From assembly GCA_937920085.1 (NCBI GenBank), contig CALETE010000059.1, positions 1-64,000 on the forward strand: DNA of 64,000 nt, in the 5' to 3' direction. A model generated the notes under the pieces. It worked only from the letters and a program-made list of their open reading frames with translations, ran no database searches and was not told where the DNA came from. Positions 49,841 through 58,570 of this stretch are shown here, piece by piece. Every line of letters starts with the position of its first letter. Position 1 is the stretch's first letter. The position numbers and the translations under genes were made by a program. Source of the DNA: an uncultured Alphaproteobacteria bacterium. GTDB taxonomy: Bacteria > Pseudomonadota > Alphaproteobacteria > Caulobacterales > Caulobacteraceae.

Positions 49841-51539
49841 CCTGCTGGAGAAGTGTGCGAACCAGCGCCGTCTGATCAGGATTTTTGGCCAATTCAGACC
49901 TGAGATCGTCCTGGCGCGCGAGCTTTAGGGCTTCTGTCGCCGCTTTTTCAGAGACGGGCCCCAAAGGGGCGGCCTCGCCGATCGCCATTTCAAGCAAGAG
50001 GATCAAGCGCTGAACCGGTGATTTTTGCGCCCGCGCGAGTTGCTGAATAAGCTTTGCGTCTGCCTCAGTCTGCAGGGCAACCGCAGCAATCTTGGCCTGT
50101 ATCGGCTTAGAGTCCTCTGGGGCCAAGCCGCATCGGGACAGGCTTCTATGAAGCTTGGCCAGGGATTTTAAACGGGCCCGTGGGGTTTCAGCACTAAATC
50201 TGAACTCATTTTCGAAGCGCATGCTCGCGACACCGGCTGCAAGGTATCTGGCCGCCTGCCGCTTATTTGCCGCCCCAATAACGTTCTCAACCAGGTAGAT
50301 CATGCTCATGGCGTCATCGAAGGCGAAGCGGGATGGCTTGAGATAGCCCTCAATGAAATCCGCCGTGACCAGCATCCGAGATCGGAGGGTGAAGGCTTCC
50401 TGGATATCTTCTGGTAGGATGGAGTCTCTTGCACCGGCGGTAAGCGCCATGGCCAGAGCCCGGATAATTTCGATCTCGCCGGCAGGATCACCGGGCCTCA
50501 AGCGACGCGGCCCCACCAGTTCGGCCATCACATTCTTTGCGAGTGCTGTGCGCACTTGCAGGAAGTCTTCGGTCGCCAACCACTTGGCCAAATCGGCGCA
50601 AGTGGCGTTGAATTCCGGCATGGCTTTGGCCACCCGGGGCTCGATCTTCATCAAGCCTTCGACGTTCTTGTGGAAAGCCAGCCGGGTCATGATGGCCAGC
50701 CTCGCGCCGAGATCGTGGCCCGCGCCGAATAGGTCCTCTAAGCCCGTACGACTGGCCAGCTGTTCCGAAAGCGCTTGCTCAATTACGCCCAGGGCCAAGG
50801 CACGGGGAGGCCCCGCCGCAGGCGCTGAGCTTGCCAGGACAAGAAGTTTCTGGATTTTTTCCCGGCGGGATTTGGCCCGGGCCATGTCACTGGCGACAGC
50901 ACAGCCGAGCAGATAGCTGCGCTCCGGGTGATGGCAAATCCGCTGGGCTGCGTCGGCAAGGGACTCGGTTGCGAGATTTGGAAAGGCCTTCTGACGGGCG
51001 TCCTTCATCAACCGCTGAATGCTGCGATCCGCGAGGCTTTGAAAGCTGCGGACAAATTCATGGACCCCGGTCCCGCGGGCTTGGGCCTCTGGGACGGCTA
51101 TTTTTTGAACGGCGTGCTGGAGTTCGGTTCCGGAAGACTCAAGCAATTCTGCAAGATCGGCCCTGTGCAAGAGTTCGAAAGGCGTGACGCCATTGGCGCT
51201 CAGCCACCCCTCCAGCAACCGACCAATCCGGTCCCGGGCGTGGGCGGAATAGATGTCCTGAGGCGCCATACAAAGGGGCTCTATATGTTCCCGCGCCTTT
51301 TTTTTCTTACCCGTCACTTGTTCCCCAAGAGTGAGGATCGTGATGGTCTGAAATTCCCGTGACTCGGAATTCAGGGTTTCCTTTGTAACCTTGACACCAA
51401 TCGCTTTGCCCTGGGCCATCATGGTCTCTGCCGCAGTTACGGCTTGGCCACGATCTTCAACCGCCAGTTCTAATGCCCAGTCGTCGGTCCGCCCTTTTCG
51501 GACGTAGAGCTCATAATGAATTTGCGCTGACGACGACAT
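49821..51539 (-). CDS. Large conserved-looking protein of unknown function
   Basis: I do not recognise this 572-residue protein. An N-terminal domain of about 85 residues is beta-rich with a short conserved-looking segment (YELYVRKGRTDDWALELAVEDRGQAVTAAETMMAQGKAIGVKV). The rest (about 95-572) is almost all helical, rich in Ala, Leu, Arg and Lys, with no membrane segment, signal peptide or catalytic motif I can name. It looks like a cytoplasmic helical-repeat or scaffold protein. Codon use fits its neighbours. It is divergent from chvI, with about 195 bases between, so it may share control with the ChvI-ChvG system; inference only. Confidence 0.75.
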   Translation of the reverse strand: MSSSAQIHYELYVRKGRTDDWALELAVEDRGQAVTAAETMMAQGKAIGVKVTKETLNSESREFQTITILTLGEQVTGKKKKAREHIEPLCMAPQDIYSAHARDRIGRLLEGWLSANGVTPFELLHRADLAELLESSGTELQHAVQKIAVPEAQARGTGVHEFVRSFQSLADRSIQRLMKDARQKAFPNLATESLADAAQRICHHPERSYLLGCAVASDMARAKSRREKIQKLLVLASSAPAAGPPRALALGVIEQALSEQLASRTGLEDLFGAGHDLGARLAIMTRLAFHKNVEGLMKIEPRVAKAMPEFNATCADLAKWLATEDFLQVRTALAKNVMAELVGPRRLRPGDPAGEIEIIRALAMALTAGARDSILPEDIQEAFTLRSRMLVTADFIEGYLKPSRFAFDDAMSMIYLVENVIGAANKRQAARYLAAGVASMRFENEFRFSAETPRARLKSLAKLHRSLSRCGLAPEDSKPIQAKIAAVALQTEADAKLIQQLARAQKSPVQRLILLLEMAIGEAAPLGPVSEKAATEALKLARQDDLRSELAKNPDQTALVRTLLQQVTRAAA

Positions 51540-51734
51540 AGAACACCTCAGTTGGGTTCCACTTTGGTCTAATAAGCTTAAAGTCTGATTGATCTTGATT
51601 TTTTCGTCAGGAGAGGCCGAGTTGTCCCTTGCCTAGATCGCGCCCTATTGAGGCCACGGTGTGGTCGGACTCATTAGGCAAGAGGCGCTATCCTGGGTAT
51701 TTGCGGGACGATTTTAGGGAACTGAAAGCAGACC

Positions 51735-52442
51735 ATGGCCAAGATCACCCTAGTCGATGACGACGAGAACATCGTGACCTCCGTCAGCCTCGCCCTCGAG
51801 AGCCACGGTCATGTGGTCAAGGCCTATCATGATGGGGCAAGCGGCCTGGCGGCACTGGAAAGTGATCCGGCGGATCTTGCCATTCTTGATGTGAAAATGC
51901 CCCGCATGGACGGTATGGAGGTCTTACGCCGGCTGCGCCGCACCTCGGACATGCCCGTAATTATTCTAACGTCCAAGGACGAGGAAATTGATGAAATCCT
52001 CGGCTTCAACCTCGGTGCCGACGATTATATGCACAAGCCCTTCAGCCAAAGATTGCTGATTGAACGGGTCAAGGCCCTGCTGAGGCGCTCGGGTGCCGAT
52101 GGCGAGGAGGCACCACCTCCGACCGGCGATCCAGCCTCTCGCGCCCTCCAGCGCGGCAAACTTACCTTGGATTCAGCGCGGCACGACTGCCTTTGGGAGG
52201 GCAAGCCGGTCAAGCTGACCGTCACAGAATTTCTACTTCTGCAATCTCTGGCTCAGCGGCCAGGGTTTGTAAAAAGCCGGGATAACCTGATGGATGCGGC
52301 TTACGACGATCAAGTCTATGTGGACGACCGCACCATAGACAGCCACATTAAGCGGATGCGTAAAAAGTTCCGGGAAGTGGCTCCCGAGTTCGATGCGATC
52401 GAAACCCTTTATGGCGTCGGATATCGATACCGCGAATCCTGA
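51735..52442 (+). CDS. chvI: ChvI, OmpR-family response regulator
   Basis: ChvI controls envelope stress and acid-response genes in alphaproteobacteria. The 235-residue protein has a receiver domain with DDDENIV, D52 in LAILDVKMPRMDG, LTSKDEEIDEI and HKPF, then an OmpR/PhoB winged helix (FLLLQSLAQRPGFVKSRDNLMDAAY, RTIDSHIKRMRKKFR). It precedes chvG, which overlaps its end, so the two are in one operon with hprK downstream. Confidence 0.95.
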   Translation: MAKITLVDDDENIVTSVSLALESHGHVVKAYHDGASGLAALESDPADLAILDVKMPRMDGMEVLRRLRRTSDMPVIILTSKDEEIDEILGFNLGADDYMHKPFSQRLLIERVKALLRRSGADGEEAPPPTGDPASRALQRGKLTLDSARHDCLWEGKPVKLTVTEFLLLQSLAQRPGFVKSRDNLMDAAYDDQVYVDDRTIDSHIKRMRKKFREVAPEFDAIETLYGVGYRYRES

Positions 52443-54009
52443 CCGAGGCCGCGGTCTTGGGCTGTTGAACTGGCTACCAGGCTCCCGTCTGGGGCGACTC
52501 ATCATCGTGCTGAATATGCTGGGTCTGGCCATCGTGATTGGCGGTGCCCTGGTGCTGAATGAACTGCGCCAGGGTTTGGTCAGCGCTCGGATGGACAGCC
52601 TGACCACGCAAGGTGAATTGATCACCACCATCATCGATCAGGCGGCGACGGTGGGAGAGCCTGTGCCGGCCATGGATGCGGGATATGCCAGCCAGATTCT
52701 GCAACTTCTCTCTAACCCGAAGACCCAGCGGGCACGGCTTTTCGATAAGGAAGGCCGCTTGATTGCCGACAGCGATTGGGTGGTCGACCGGGTAGAATCC
52801 AAGGTCTTGCCCGCCGCCAAGCCTAAGGCTTCCATTCGGCCCGATAATGTCGTCGGCCAAATAGCCCCTCAGGCCTCCCGCTCCGCCGGAGTTGCCAAAG
52901 CCCTGAGGGATGAAGTTTCGAGAGCCCTTTCCGGACACCACGTCTCCGATACGCGCCGATCGGAAGACGGTCGATTGGTGGTGTCTGTCTCCATGCCAAT
53001 CCAGCACGTAAAGGCGATCCTTGGCGTGCTGACCCTAGAGGCAAATGATGTCGACCAGATCATTGCCCGCCAGCGGGCCGCGCTCGTGCCCTTTATTTTA
53101 CTGTCCATGGTCGTCACAGCGGCGTCATCCCTGGTGCTGAACACCCTGATTGCCCGGCCAGTCCGGCGTCTCGCCCGGGCCGCAGACACTGTGCGTCTTT
53201 CCCGAGCCAGATCAATTTCCCTGCCCGACATCGCCAGTCGGGATGATGAATTGGGCGACCTCACCCGGGCTCTAGAGGCCATGACCGACGCGCAGTCCGA
53301 GCGTATGGATGCCATTGAGCGTTTCGCGGCCGACGTAGCCCACGAAATCAAGAATCCGCTGACCTCTATGCGATCGGCGGTAGAGACCTTGGATCTGGTC
53401 CGTGACGGGCCACCCCGTGACAAACTGCTGGGAATCATCAAGCAGGACGTCCAAAGGCTCGACCGACTTGTTACCGATATTTCCAATGCCTCCCGTCTGG
53501 ACGCCGAACTGTCCCGGGAAGACGCCAGACCCATAGACCTTGGACGACTGCTGACTGACATTGTTCAAACCTATCAGGACTCCCTGCGGGCGGGTGACGC
53601 GCGCCCGACGGTCATGATCTCCGACACCCAGGAGGCGGTTACAGTGTCTGGTGCCGAGGGTTCCTTGGGACAGGTCTTCCGCAATCTGATCGACAACGCC
53701 AAGTCCTTCAGTCCCCCGGGGGGAGCGGTGCGTGTCCATCTCGACGCCGTCCGCGGTGAGGCTGTGGTCACAGTGGAAGACGACGGACCAGGCATTCCCC
53801 CTGATAATCTCGAGACCATATTCCAGCGGTTTTACACCTCCCGGCCAAAGGGGTCGGCCTTTGGCGGCAATTCAGGTCTTGGCTTGTCTATCGCTCGGCA
53901 GATTATCGAGTCGCAAGGCGGCACCCTTTGCGCCACCAATCGACAGGATCAGGCAGGGGCGGTTTGCGGCGCGCGCTTCACCGTAACCATTCCCCTGGCG
54001 CGGCGCTGA
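52393..54009 (+). CDS. chvG: ChvG sensor histidine kinase
   Basis: ChvG is the membrane kinase partner of ChvI. The 538-residue protein has two membrane helices (about 33-55 and 230-252 flanking a periplasmic sensor of about 175 residues), a HAMP domain, a HisKA domain with H317 in AADVAHEIKNPLTSMRS and an ATPase domain (LIDNAKSFSPP, DDGPGIP, GNSGLGLSIARQII). ATG 52393 or ATG 52411 could be the start; both lie inside chvI. In related bacteria the periplasmic regulator ExoR holds it inactive. Confidence 0.93.
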   Translation: MRSKPFMASDIDTANPDRGRGLGLLNWLPGSRLGRLIIVLNMLGLAIVIGGALVLNELRQGLVSARMDSLTTQGELITTIIDQAATVGEPVPAMDAGYASQILQLLSNPKTQRARLFDKEGRLIADSDWVVDRVESKVLPAAKPKASIRPDNVVGQIAPQASRSAGVAKALRDEVSRALSGHHVSDTRRSEDGRLVVSVSMPIQHVKAILGVLTLEANDVDQIIARQRAALVPFILLSMVVTAASSLVLNTLIARPVRRLARAADTVRLSRARSISLPDIASRDDELGDLTRALEAMTDAQSERMDAIERFAADVAHEIKNPLTSMRSAVETLDLVRDGPPRDKLLGIIKQDVQRLDRLVTDISNASRLDAELSREDARPIDLGRLLTDIVQTYQDSLRAGDARPTVMISDTQEAVTVSGAEGSLGQVFRNLIDNAKSFSPPGGAVRVHLDAVRGEAVVTVEDDGPGIPPDNLETIFQRFYTSRPKGSAFGGNSGLGLSIARQIIESQGGTLCATNRQDQAGAVCGARFTVTIPLARR

Positions 54010-54013
54010 TCCC

Positions 54014-54454
54014 GTGGACCAGACCCTGCATGCTGGGCTGATGGCCATTCACCTTGACGGGCTCTGGCGGGGTGTCCTGATCACAGGACCGTCTGGGTCG
54101 GGTAAAAGCGATTTGGCCCTGCGAATGATGGCGGCGGGATATAGGCTGGTCGCTGATGATCGAACCCTGATTTGGGCATCTGGTGGCCTTCTGTTCGGCC
54201 GGGCTCCAAACCCCCTAATCGGTCACCTAGAGGTTCGAGGACAGGGCGTCTTTGCAGGCCAGCCTGTCTGTCGCCAATGCCGTATTGTTCTATCCGTGCG
54301 AAATGGGCCGAGTGAACGTTGGCCTGATCCGGATTACGAGACGTATCTGGGATTGCAGATTCCGCGCCTTACGCTATCCCTTCTCGAAGTTTCCGCCGTG
54401 CCAAAGCTAAGTCATGCCCTTTGGCATCTTGGACGTGGCGCGGAAGGCGCGTAA
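54014..54454 (+). CDS. hprK: HPr kinase/phosphorylase, short alphaproteobacterial type
   Basis: HprK phosphorylates the regulatory serine of HPr. The 146-residue protein keeps the catalytic core only: P-loop GPSGSGKS (25-32), RLVADDRTLIW and LEVRGQGVF. The N-terminal regulatory half found in Gram-positive HprK is absent, as is typical in alphaproteobacteria. The start is GTG at 54014. It follows chvG by 4 bases and is followed by EIIA and HPr genes, linking the ChvG-ChvI system to the nitrogen PTS. Confidence 0.92.
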   Translation: MDQTLHAGLMAIHLDGLWRGVLITGPSGSGKSDLALRMMAAGYRLVADDRTLIWASGGLLFGRAPNPLIGHLEVRGQGVFAGQPVCRQCRIVLSVRNGPSERWPDPDYETYLGLQIPRLTLSLLEVSAVPKLSHALWHLGRGAEGA

Positions 54455-54518
54455 AGAGACGGCCTTGCGAGCAGCGCCTCGCTCCGGTCGGGTGGGGATT
54501 CCCGTTGAGAGACTTTCA

Positions 54519-54923
54519 ATGATCGGCCTCGTGATCGTGACGCACGGGCGACTGGCCGAGGAATTTGTCTTCGCCATGGAGCATGTGGTGGGTCCGCAGG
54601 CGGCGGTGGCGGCCATCTGCATTGGCCCAGACGATGATATGGAAAAGCGTCGGCAAGATATTTTGGCGGCTTGCGCACGGGTCAATTCAGGCTCTGGCGT
54701 GATATTGCTCACCGACATGTTCGGCGGGACGCCCTCTAACCTCGCCATTTCGGTCATGGAGCAGACCCGGGCCGAAGTGATCGCCGGACTTAACCTGCCC
54801 ATGCTGATCAAGCTCGCCAGTCTGCGCACCAAGCTTTGCCTTGAGGACTGCGTCGCCCAGGCCCAAGAAGCCGGGCGGAAATATATTTCCGTGGCCTCCT
54901 ATGTCTTGGCAGGGGACAAGTGA
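54519..54923 (+). CDS. Mannose-family PTS EIIA component
   Basis: The 134-residue EIIA-Man domain has the phosphorylatable histidine H9 in MIGLVIVTHGRLAEEF and LLTDMFGGTPSNLAI. No EIIB, C or D partners are nearby, so it is a regulatory EIIA, as in other alphaproteobacteria (often named PtsM). ATG at 54519 gives the right N-terminus; earlier starts would run through the end of hprK. It overlaps the HPr gene by 4 bases. Confidence 0.93.
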   Translation: MIGLVIVTHGRLAEEFVFAMEHVVGPQAAVAAICIGPDDDMEKRRQDILAACARVNSGSGVILLTDMFGGTPSNLAISVMEQTRAEVIAGLNLPMLIKLASLRTKLCLEDCVAQAQEAGRKYISVASYVLAGDK

Positions 54924-55192
54924 CGGTAAGCGCTACCGTTGAAATCACGAACAAGCGTGGGCTTCATGCGCGCGCCTCGGCGAAATTTGTCAAACTGGCC
55001 TCAAGCTTCGATGCTGAGGTGACGGTAACCAAGGACGGTCAAAGCGTCGACGCCCGGTCGATCATGGGTCTGATGATGCTGGCCGCAGGTGTGGGCTGCT
55101 GCATAGATATTTCCGCTGAAGGCCCGCAGGCCCAGGCCGCCCTGGAGGCCTTGCAGGCCCTGGTGGAAAGCCGCTTTGATGAAGGCGAATAG
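54920..55192 (+). CDS. ptsH: HPr phosphocarrier protein
   Basis: HPr carries phosphate between EI and EIIA. The 90-residue protein has GLHARAS with active H16, and DARSIMGLMML with the regulatory serine S47, which HprK would phosphorylate. The start is GTG at 54920, overlapping the EIIA gene. It completes the hprK-EIIA-HPr set; the EI gene is elsewhere. Confidence 0.95.
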   Translation: MTVSATVEITNKRGLHARASAKFVKLASSFDAEVTVTKDGQSVDARSIMGLMMLAAGVGCCIDISAEGPQAQAALEALQALVESRFDEGE

Positions 55193-55198
55193 GCCCCT

Positions 55199-55960
55199 TC
55201 AGACCTTCAGCTTGTAGCCCGTGCGGAAGATGATGGTGATGGCGATCAGGCAGGCCACCATAAAGCCGAAGGTCGCAGCCAGGCTCAGACCCACCGAAAC
55301 GTCTGAAAACCCATAGAATGACCAGCGGAAGCCTGAGACGAGATAGACCACGGGATTGAACAGGGCGATCTTTGACCAGATCCCTGGCAGCATGTTGATC
55401 GAATAAAAGCTGCCACCCAGAAAGGTCAGAGGGGTCACGATCATCATGGGAATGATCTGAAGTTTCTCCCAGCCATCAGCCCAGATGCCGATGACAAAGC
55501 CAAAGAGGCTGAAGGTCACCGAGGTCAGGATCAGGAAGCTGACCATCACCAGGGGGTGGATGATCCCGTAGGGCACAAAAAGCCGGGCGGTGGCCATGAT
55601 AATCAGACCTAAAATGATCGATTTGGTCGCAGCGGCTCCCACATATCCGATGACAATTTCCAGGGCAGATATCGGTGCTGAGAGCACCTCGTAGATCGTT
55701 CCAGCGTATTTCGGCATGTAGATACCAAAGCTGGCATTGGAAATGCTCTCCGTTAGGATCGACAGCATGATCAACCCGGGGACGATGAAGGCGCCATAGC
55801 TGACGCCATCTATCCTGGCCATGCGCGCACCAATGGCTGCGCCGAAGACGATGAAATAAAGCGATGTGGAAATAACAGGCGAGGCGATGGACTGGATAAG
55901 CGTGCGCCAGGTTCTGGCCAGCTCGAAGTGATAAATGGCCCTTACGGCATAGAGGTTCAT
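55199..55960 (-). CDS. ABC-2 type transporter permease
   Basis: The 253-residue protein has about six membrane helices and the ABC2_membrane fold (YADH/NodJ group): FHLEL-like start YHFELARTWRTLIQS, GLIMLSILTESISNASFGIYMP, and LGGSFYSINMLPGIW near the end. It should export a lipid, polysaccharide or drug with the ATPase encoded upstream, whose gene overlaps it by 4 bases. Substrate unknown. Convergent with ptsH. Confidence 0.9.
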   Translation of the reverse strand: MNLYAVRAIYHFELARTWRTLIQSIASPVISTSLYFIVFGAAIGARMARIDGVSYGAFIVPGLIMLSILTESISNASFGIYMPKYAGTIYEVLSAPISALEIVIGYVGAAATKSIILGLIIMATARLFVPYGIIHPLVMVSFLILTSVTFSLFGFVIGIWADGWEKLQIIPMMIVTPLTFLGGSFYSINMLPGIWSKIALFNPVVYLVSGFRWSFYGFSDVSVGLSLAATFGFMVACLIAITIIFRTGYKLKV

Positions 55961-56907
55961 GCGGCCGCCCTTACCAGACTGACGAAAATATCCTCCAAAG
56001 AGCTCTCTTGCGTTTTCAAATCTCGGAACTCAATGCCCAGGTCATTTAGCCGCCGCAAAAGCCCTGCGACATTTTTCTGATCCGATTGACCATCAAATAT
56101 GAAGATGAGTTCTGATCCGTCCGGGGAAAGTTCCAAGGACACATCGGCCAAGGCCTTCGGCGTTTCCGAAAGGGGTTCCACCAGGGACAGGATCAGCTGC
56201 TTCTTTCCAAGCTTGGACATCAGCTGTGCCTTGTCCTCGACCAAAATGATCTCGCCTTTGGAAATAACCCCTATCCGGTCAGCCATTTCCTCTGCCTCCT
56301 CGATATAATGGGTGGTGAGTATGATGGTGACACCGCGATCTCGCAGGTTCCGCACCATCCGCCACATGTCCCGCCGTAACTCGACATCCACACCAGCGGT
56401 GGGTTCATCGAGAAAAAGTATGGTTGGCTCGTGAGACAGGGCCTTAGCGATCATAACCCGCCGCTTCATGCCCCCCGATAGGGTCATGATCTTCTCTGAG
56501 CGTTTGTCCCATAGGCTAAGATCGGTGAGGACGGCTTGCAGATAGACTGGATTGGGTGCTTTCCCGAAAAGGCCCCGGGAAAAAGTCACCGTGTCCCAAA
56601 CCGTTTCGAAGGCGTCTGTGTGGAGCTCCTGCGGTACCAAGCCGATCCTACTGCGGGCGGCACGGTAGTCGGCGATGATGTCGAAGCCATCTGCCCGAAT
56701 CTGTCCTGAAGACGCATTGACGATGCCGCAAATAATGCTGATCAAGGTGGTCTTTCCGGCACCGTTGGGGCCTAGAAGGGCGAAAATCTCCCCCTTAAAA
56801 ATCTCCAAATTGATCGACCTCAAGGCAGAAAACCCGCCCGCATAGGTCTTGTTAAGGTCAGTTACTTGAATGATCGGGGTCACGGTGGTCCTCGGAGGCT
56901 GGGCCAT
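55957..56907 (-). CDS. ABC transporter ATP-binding protein (YadG/NodI-like)
   Basis: The 316-residue ATPase has Walker A LLGPNGAGKTT, signature LSGGMKRRVMIAKAL and Walker B ILFLDEPTAGVD, the pattern of DrrA/NodI/YadG exporters. ILTTHYIEEAEEMADRIGVI follows. ATG at 56907 is used; a TTG at 56916 adds three residues. It overlaps the permease gene downstream, so the two form one exporter. Confidence 0.92.
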   Translation of the reverse strand: MAQPPRTTVTPIIQVTDLNKTYAGGFSALRSINLEIFKGEIFALLGPNGAGKTTLISIICGIVNASSGQIRADGFDIIADYRAARSRIGLVPQELHTDAFETVWDTVTFSRGLFGKAPNPVYLQAVLTDLSLWDKRSEKIMTLSGGMKRRVMIAKALSHEPTILFLDEPTAGVDVELRRDMWRMVRNLRDRGVTIILTTHYIEEAEEMADRIGVISKGEIILVEDKAQLMSKLGKKQLILSLVEPLSETPKALADVSLELSPDGSELIFIFDGQSDQKNVAGLLRRLNDLGIEFRDLKTQESSLEDIFVSLVRAAA

Positions 56908-57010
56908 AGACTGCAATGCCTCTGCCTTCGACGCTAGGGCCGTGTCATCGCCCTAGGGTTTGGGATGCCTTTTGGGCTAGGTTTTATGGGCCTTGGTTTT
57001 GAGGCCTGCA

Positions 57011-58493
57011 ATGGCAAGAGCGTCAGGGGGCGTCGCTGACTGGTCGGGAAATTGAACTTAAGTTTCGCTGCGAGGCGCGGGATCTGGACGCGGTGCTGGC
57101 GGTCGCCCCCGGTATGGGGCTGGAGACCCGAACGCTGACCTCCACCTATTTTGACACCCCTGATGGTGCCCTGAGCCGAGGGCACATGTCCCTTCGCATG
57201 CGAGAGGACAGCGACGGCGCGCCTGTTCAGACCTTCAAATGCGGCCAGGGTCTGAGTCGGCAAGAACTAGAATGGTCGGAACCGGGTGGGCTGAACCTAA
57301 AGCACGCTGAATTACGGGCTGTGCTTAAGGCGCCCCTTCGAAAGGCCCTTGCGCCGGTCTTTACGGTCACGATCCAGCGCCGCCAAAGGACCTTTGACTA
57401 TCAGGGTGCGCGAATTGAGCTGGCCCTGGATCAAGGCGAAGCCCGCCGGGGCGATCACACGCGGACGATCTGTGAGGTAGAGCTGGAACTCAAGGCGGGC
57501 TCTCGGGCAGATTTGTTCGACCTGGCTCACCTCTTGTCCAAGGCCGCACCCCTGCGGCTATCTTTTCTGGGCAAGGCGTCACAGGGTCAGATGCTTGTCC
57601 AGCACGCCCCTTCGTTTTCCCAGGACACGTCCCTTGCCCTGACCCGGGACACCCCTCCGGCGGAGGCCTTCCAGAGCCTGGCCAACCGCGCCATTATCGA
57701 CCTGGCCCTTTACGCTGAGGCCTATAGTGAATTTGGCGAGCCCCGTGCGCTCCACGCCCTGCGGGTTTCTACCCGGAGGCTGAAGAGCTATCTGGCGACC
57801 TTCGAACGACTCCTGGACGAGACAGGTGCCAAAAGGGTCCGCCAACATCTGAACTGGCTGCTCAAGGTTAGCGCCGAGGCTCGAAATATCGATGTCTTTG
57901 CCCAGACCTATCTCCACGCTGAGTCTCCTGCTGACCTTGCCCCGGCGGTGATGGCTGCGGGTGCGGCGGCCCATGCCAGAACCCAGGGTGTTTTGGCATC
58001 TGCACGCTTTCGCGGTCTTCTCCTGGATCTTGTGGCCTGGCTAGAGACAGACGCGTGGAGGGGGCGGACAGACCGGGCCCGTCGGGCCCTTGAGGGAAGG
58101 CTCAAGCCCTTCGCCCGCAAGACTCTGTCCCGGAGCCTCAAAGGCCTCAATCGGCGGGCAGGGGACCTGCGGAGGCTCGATCCAGAGGCCAGGCATGAGG
58201 TCCGCCTGAAGATCAAACGTCTGCGCTATGTCCTAGAGGCTTTTGCATCCCTGTTCGCCTCAGGTGGCTCCACGCGCTATCTTAAGACCCTTCGGTCGAT
58301 CCAATCTGACCTTGGTGATCTCAATGATGTGGCGACCGCAGAGCACCTGCTTGATAGCCTTAATTTGGGGGACCTTGAGCCCCTGGTGCGGCGACTTGTC
58401 ATCGATACAGCCAGCAGGCTGGAGCACCGGGTGGCTGCCACTAATCGGAAGCTCAAGCGGCTTCTCGGGCAAACATCGCCCTGGGCGACATAA
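57011..58493 (+). CDS. CYTH-CHAD domain protein with apparent one-base frameshift near the start
   Basis: The protein has a CYTH (triphosphate tunnel metalloenzyme) domain followed by a CHAD domain of about 270 helical residues (HALRVSTRRLKSYLATFERLL, HEVRLKIKRLRYVLEAF), as in YgiF, an inorganic triphosphatase. The CYTH signature EIELKF lies upstream of the first in-frame start (GTG 57093), which would cut it off. The good start, ATG 57011 with GAGG before it, is in another frame and stops after 14 codons. Removing one G from the run of five at 57026-57030 joins them (MARASGASLTGREIELKF). So there is either a sequencing error or a real frameshift; the coordinates given span the restored gene. 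Confidence 0.8.
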
Positions 58494-58570
58494 AGACTTC
58501 TTTATATGCACCTTGCGGGTGTCCTGTCTTGCGGGTATAGGGCCCTCAACTTGCTGACAGGACGCCTCCA

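Noticed and set aside
58494..58570. SAH or SAM riboswitch before ahcY
   Set aside because: Only 77 bases, containing short TTGCGGGT repeats but no recognisable conserved riboswitch core.
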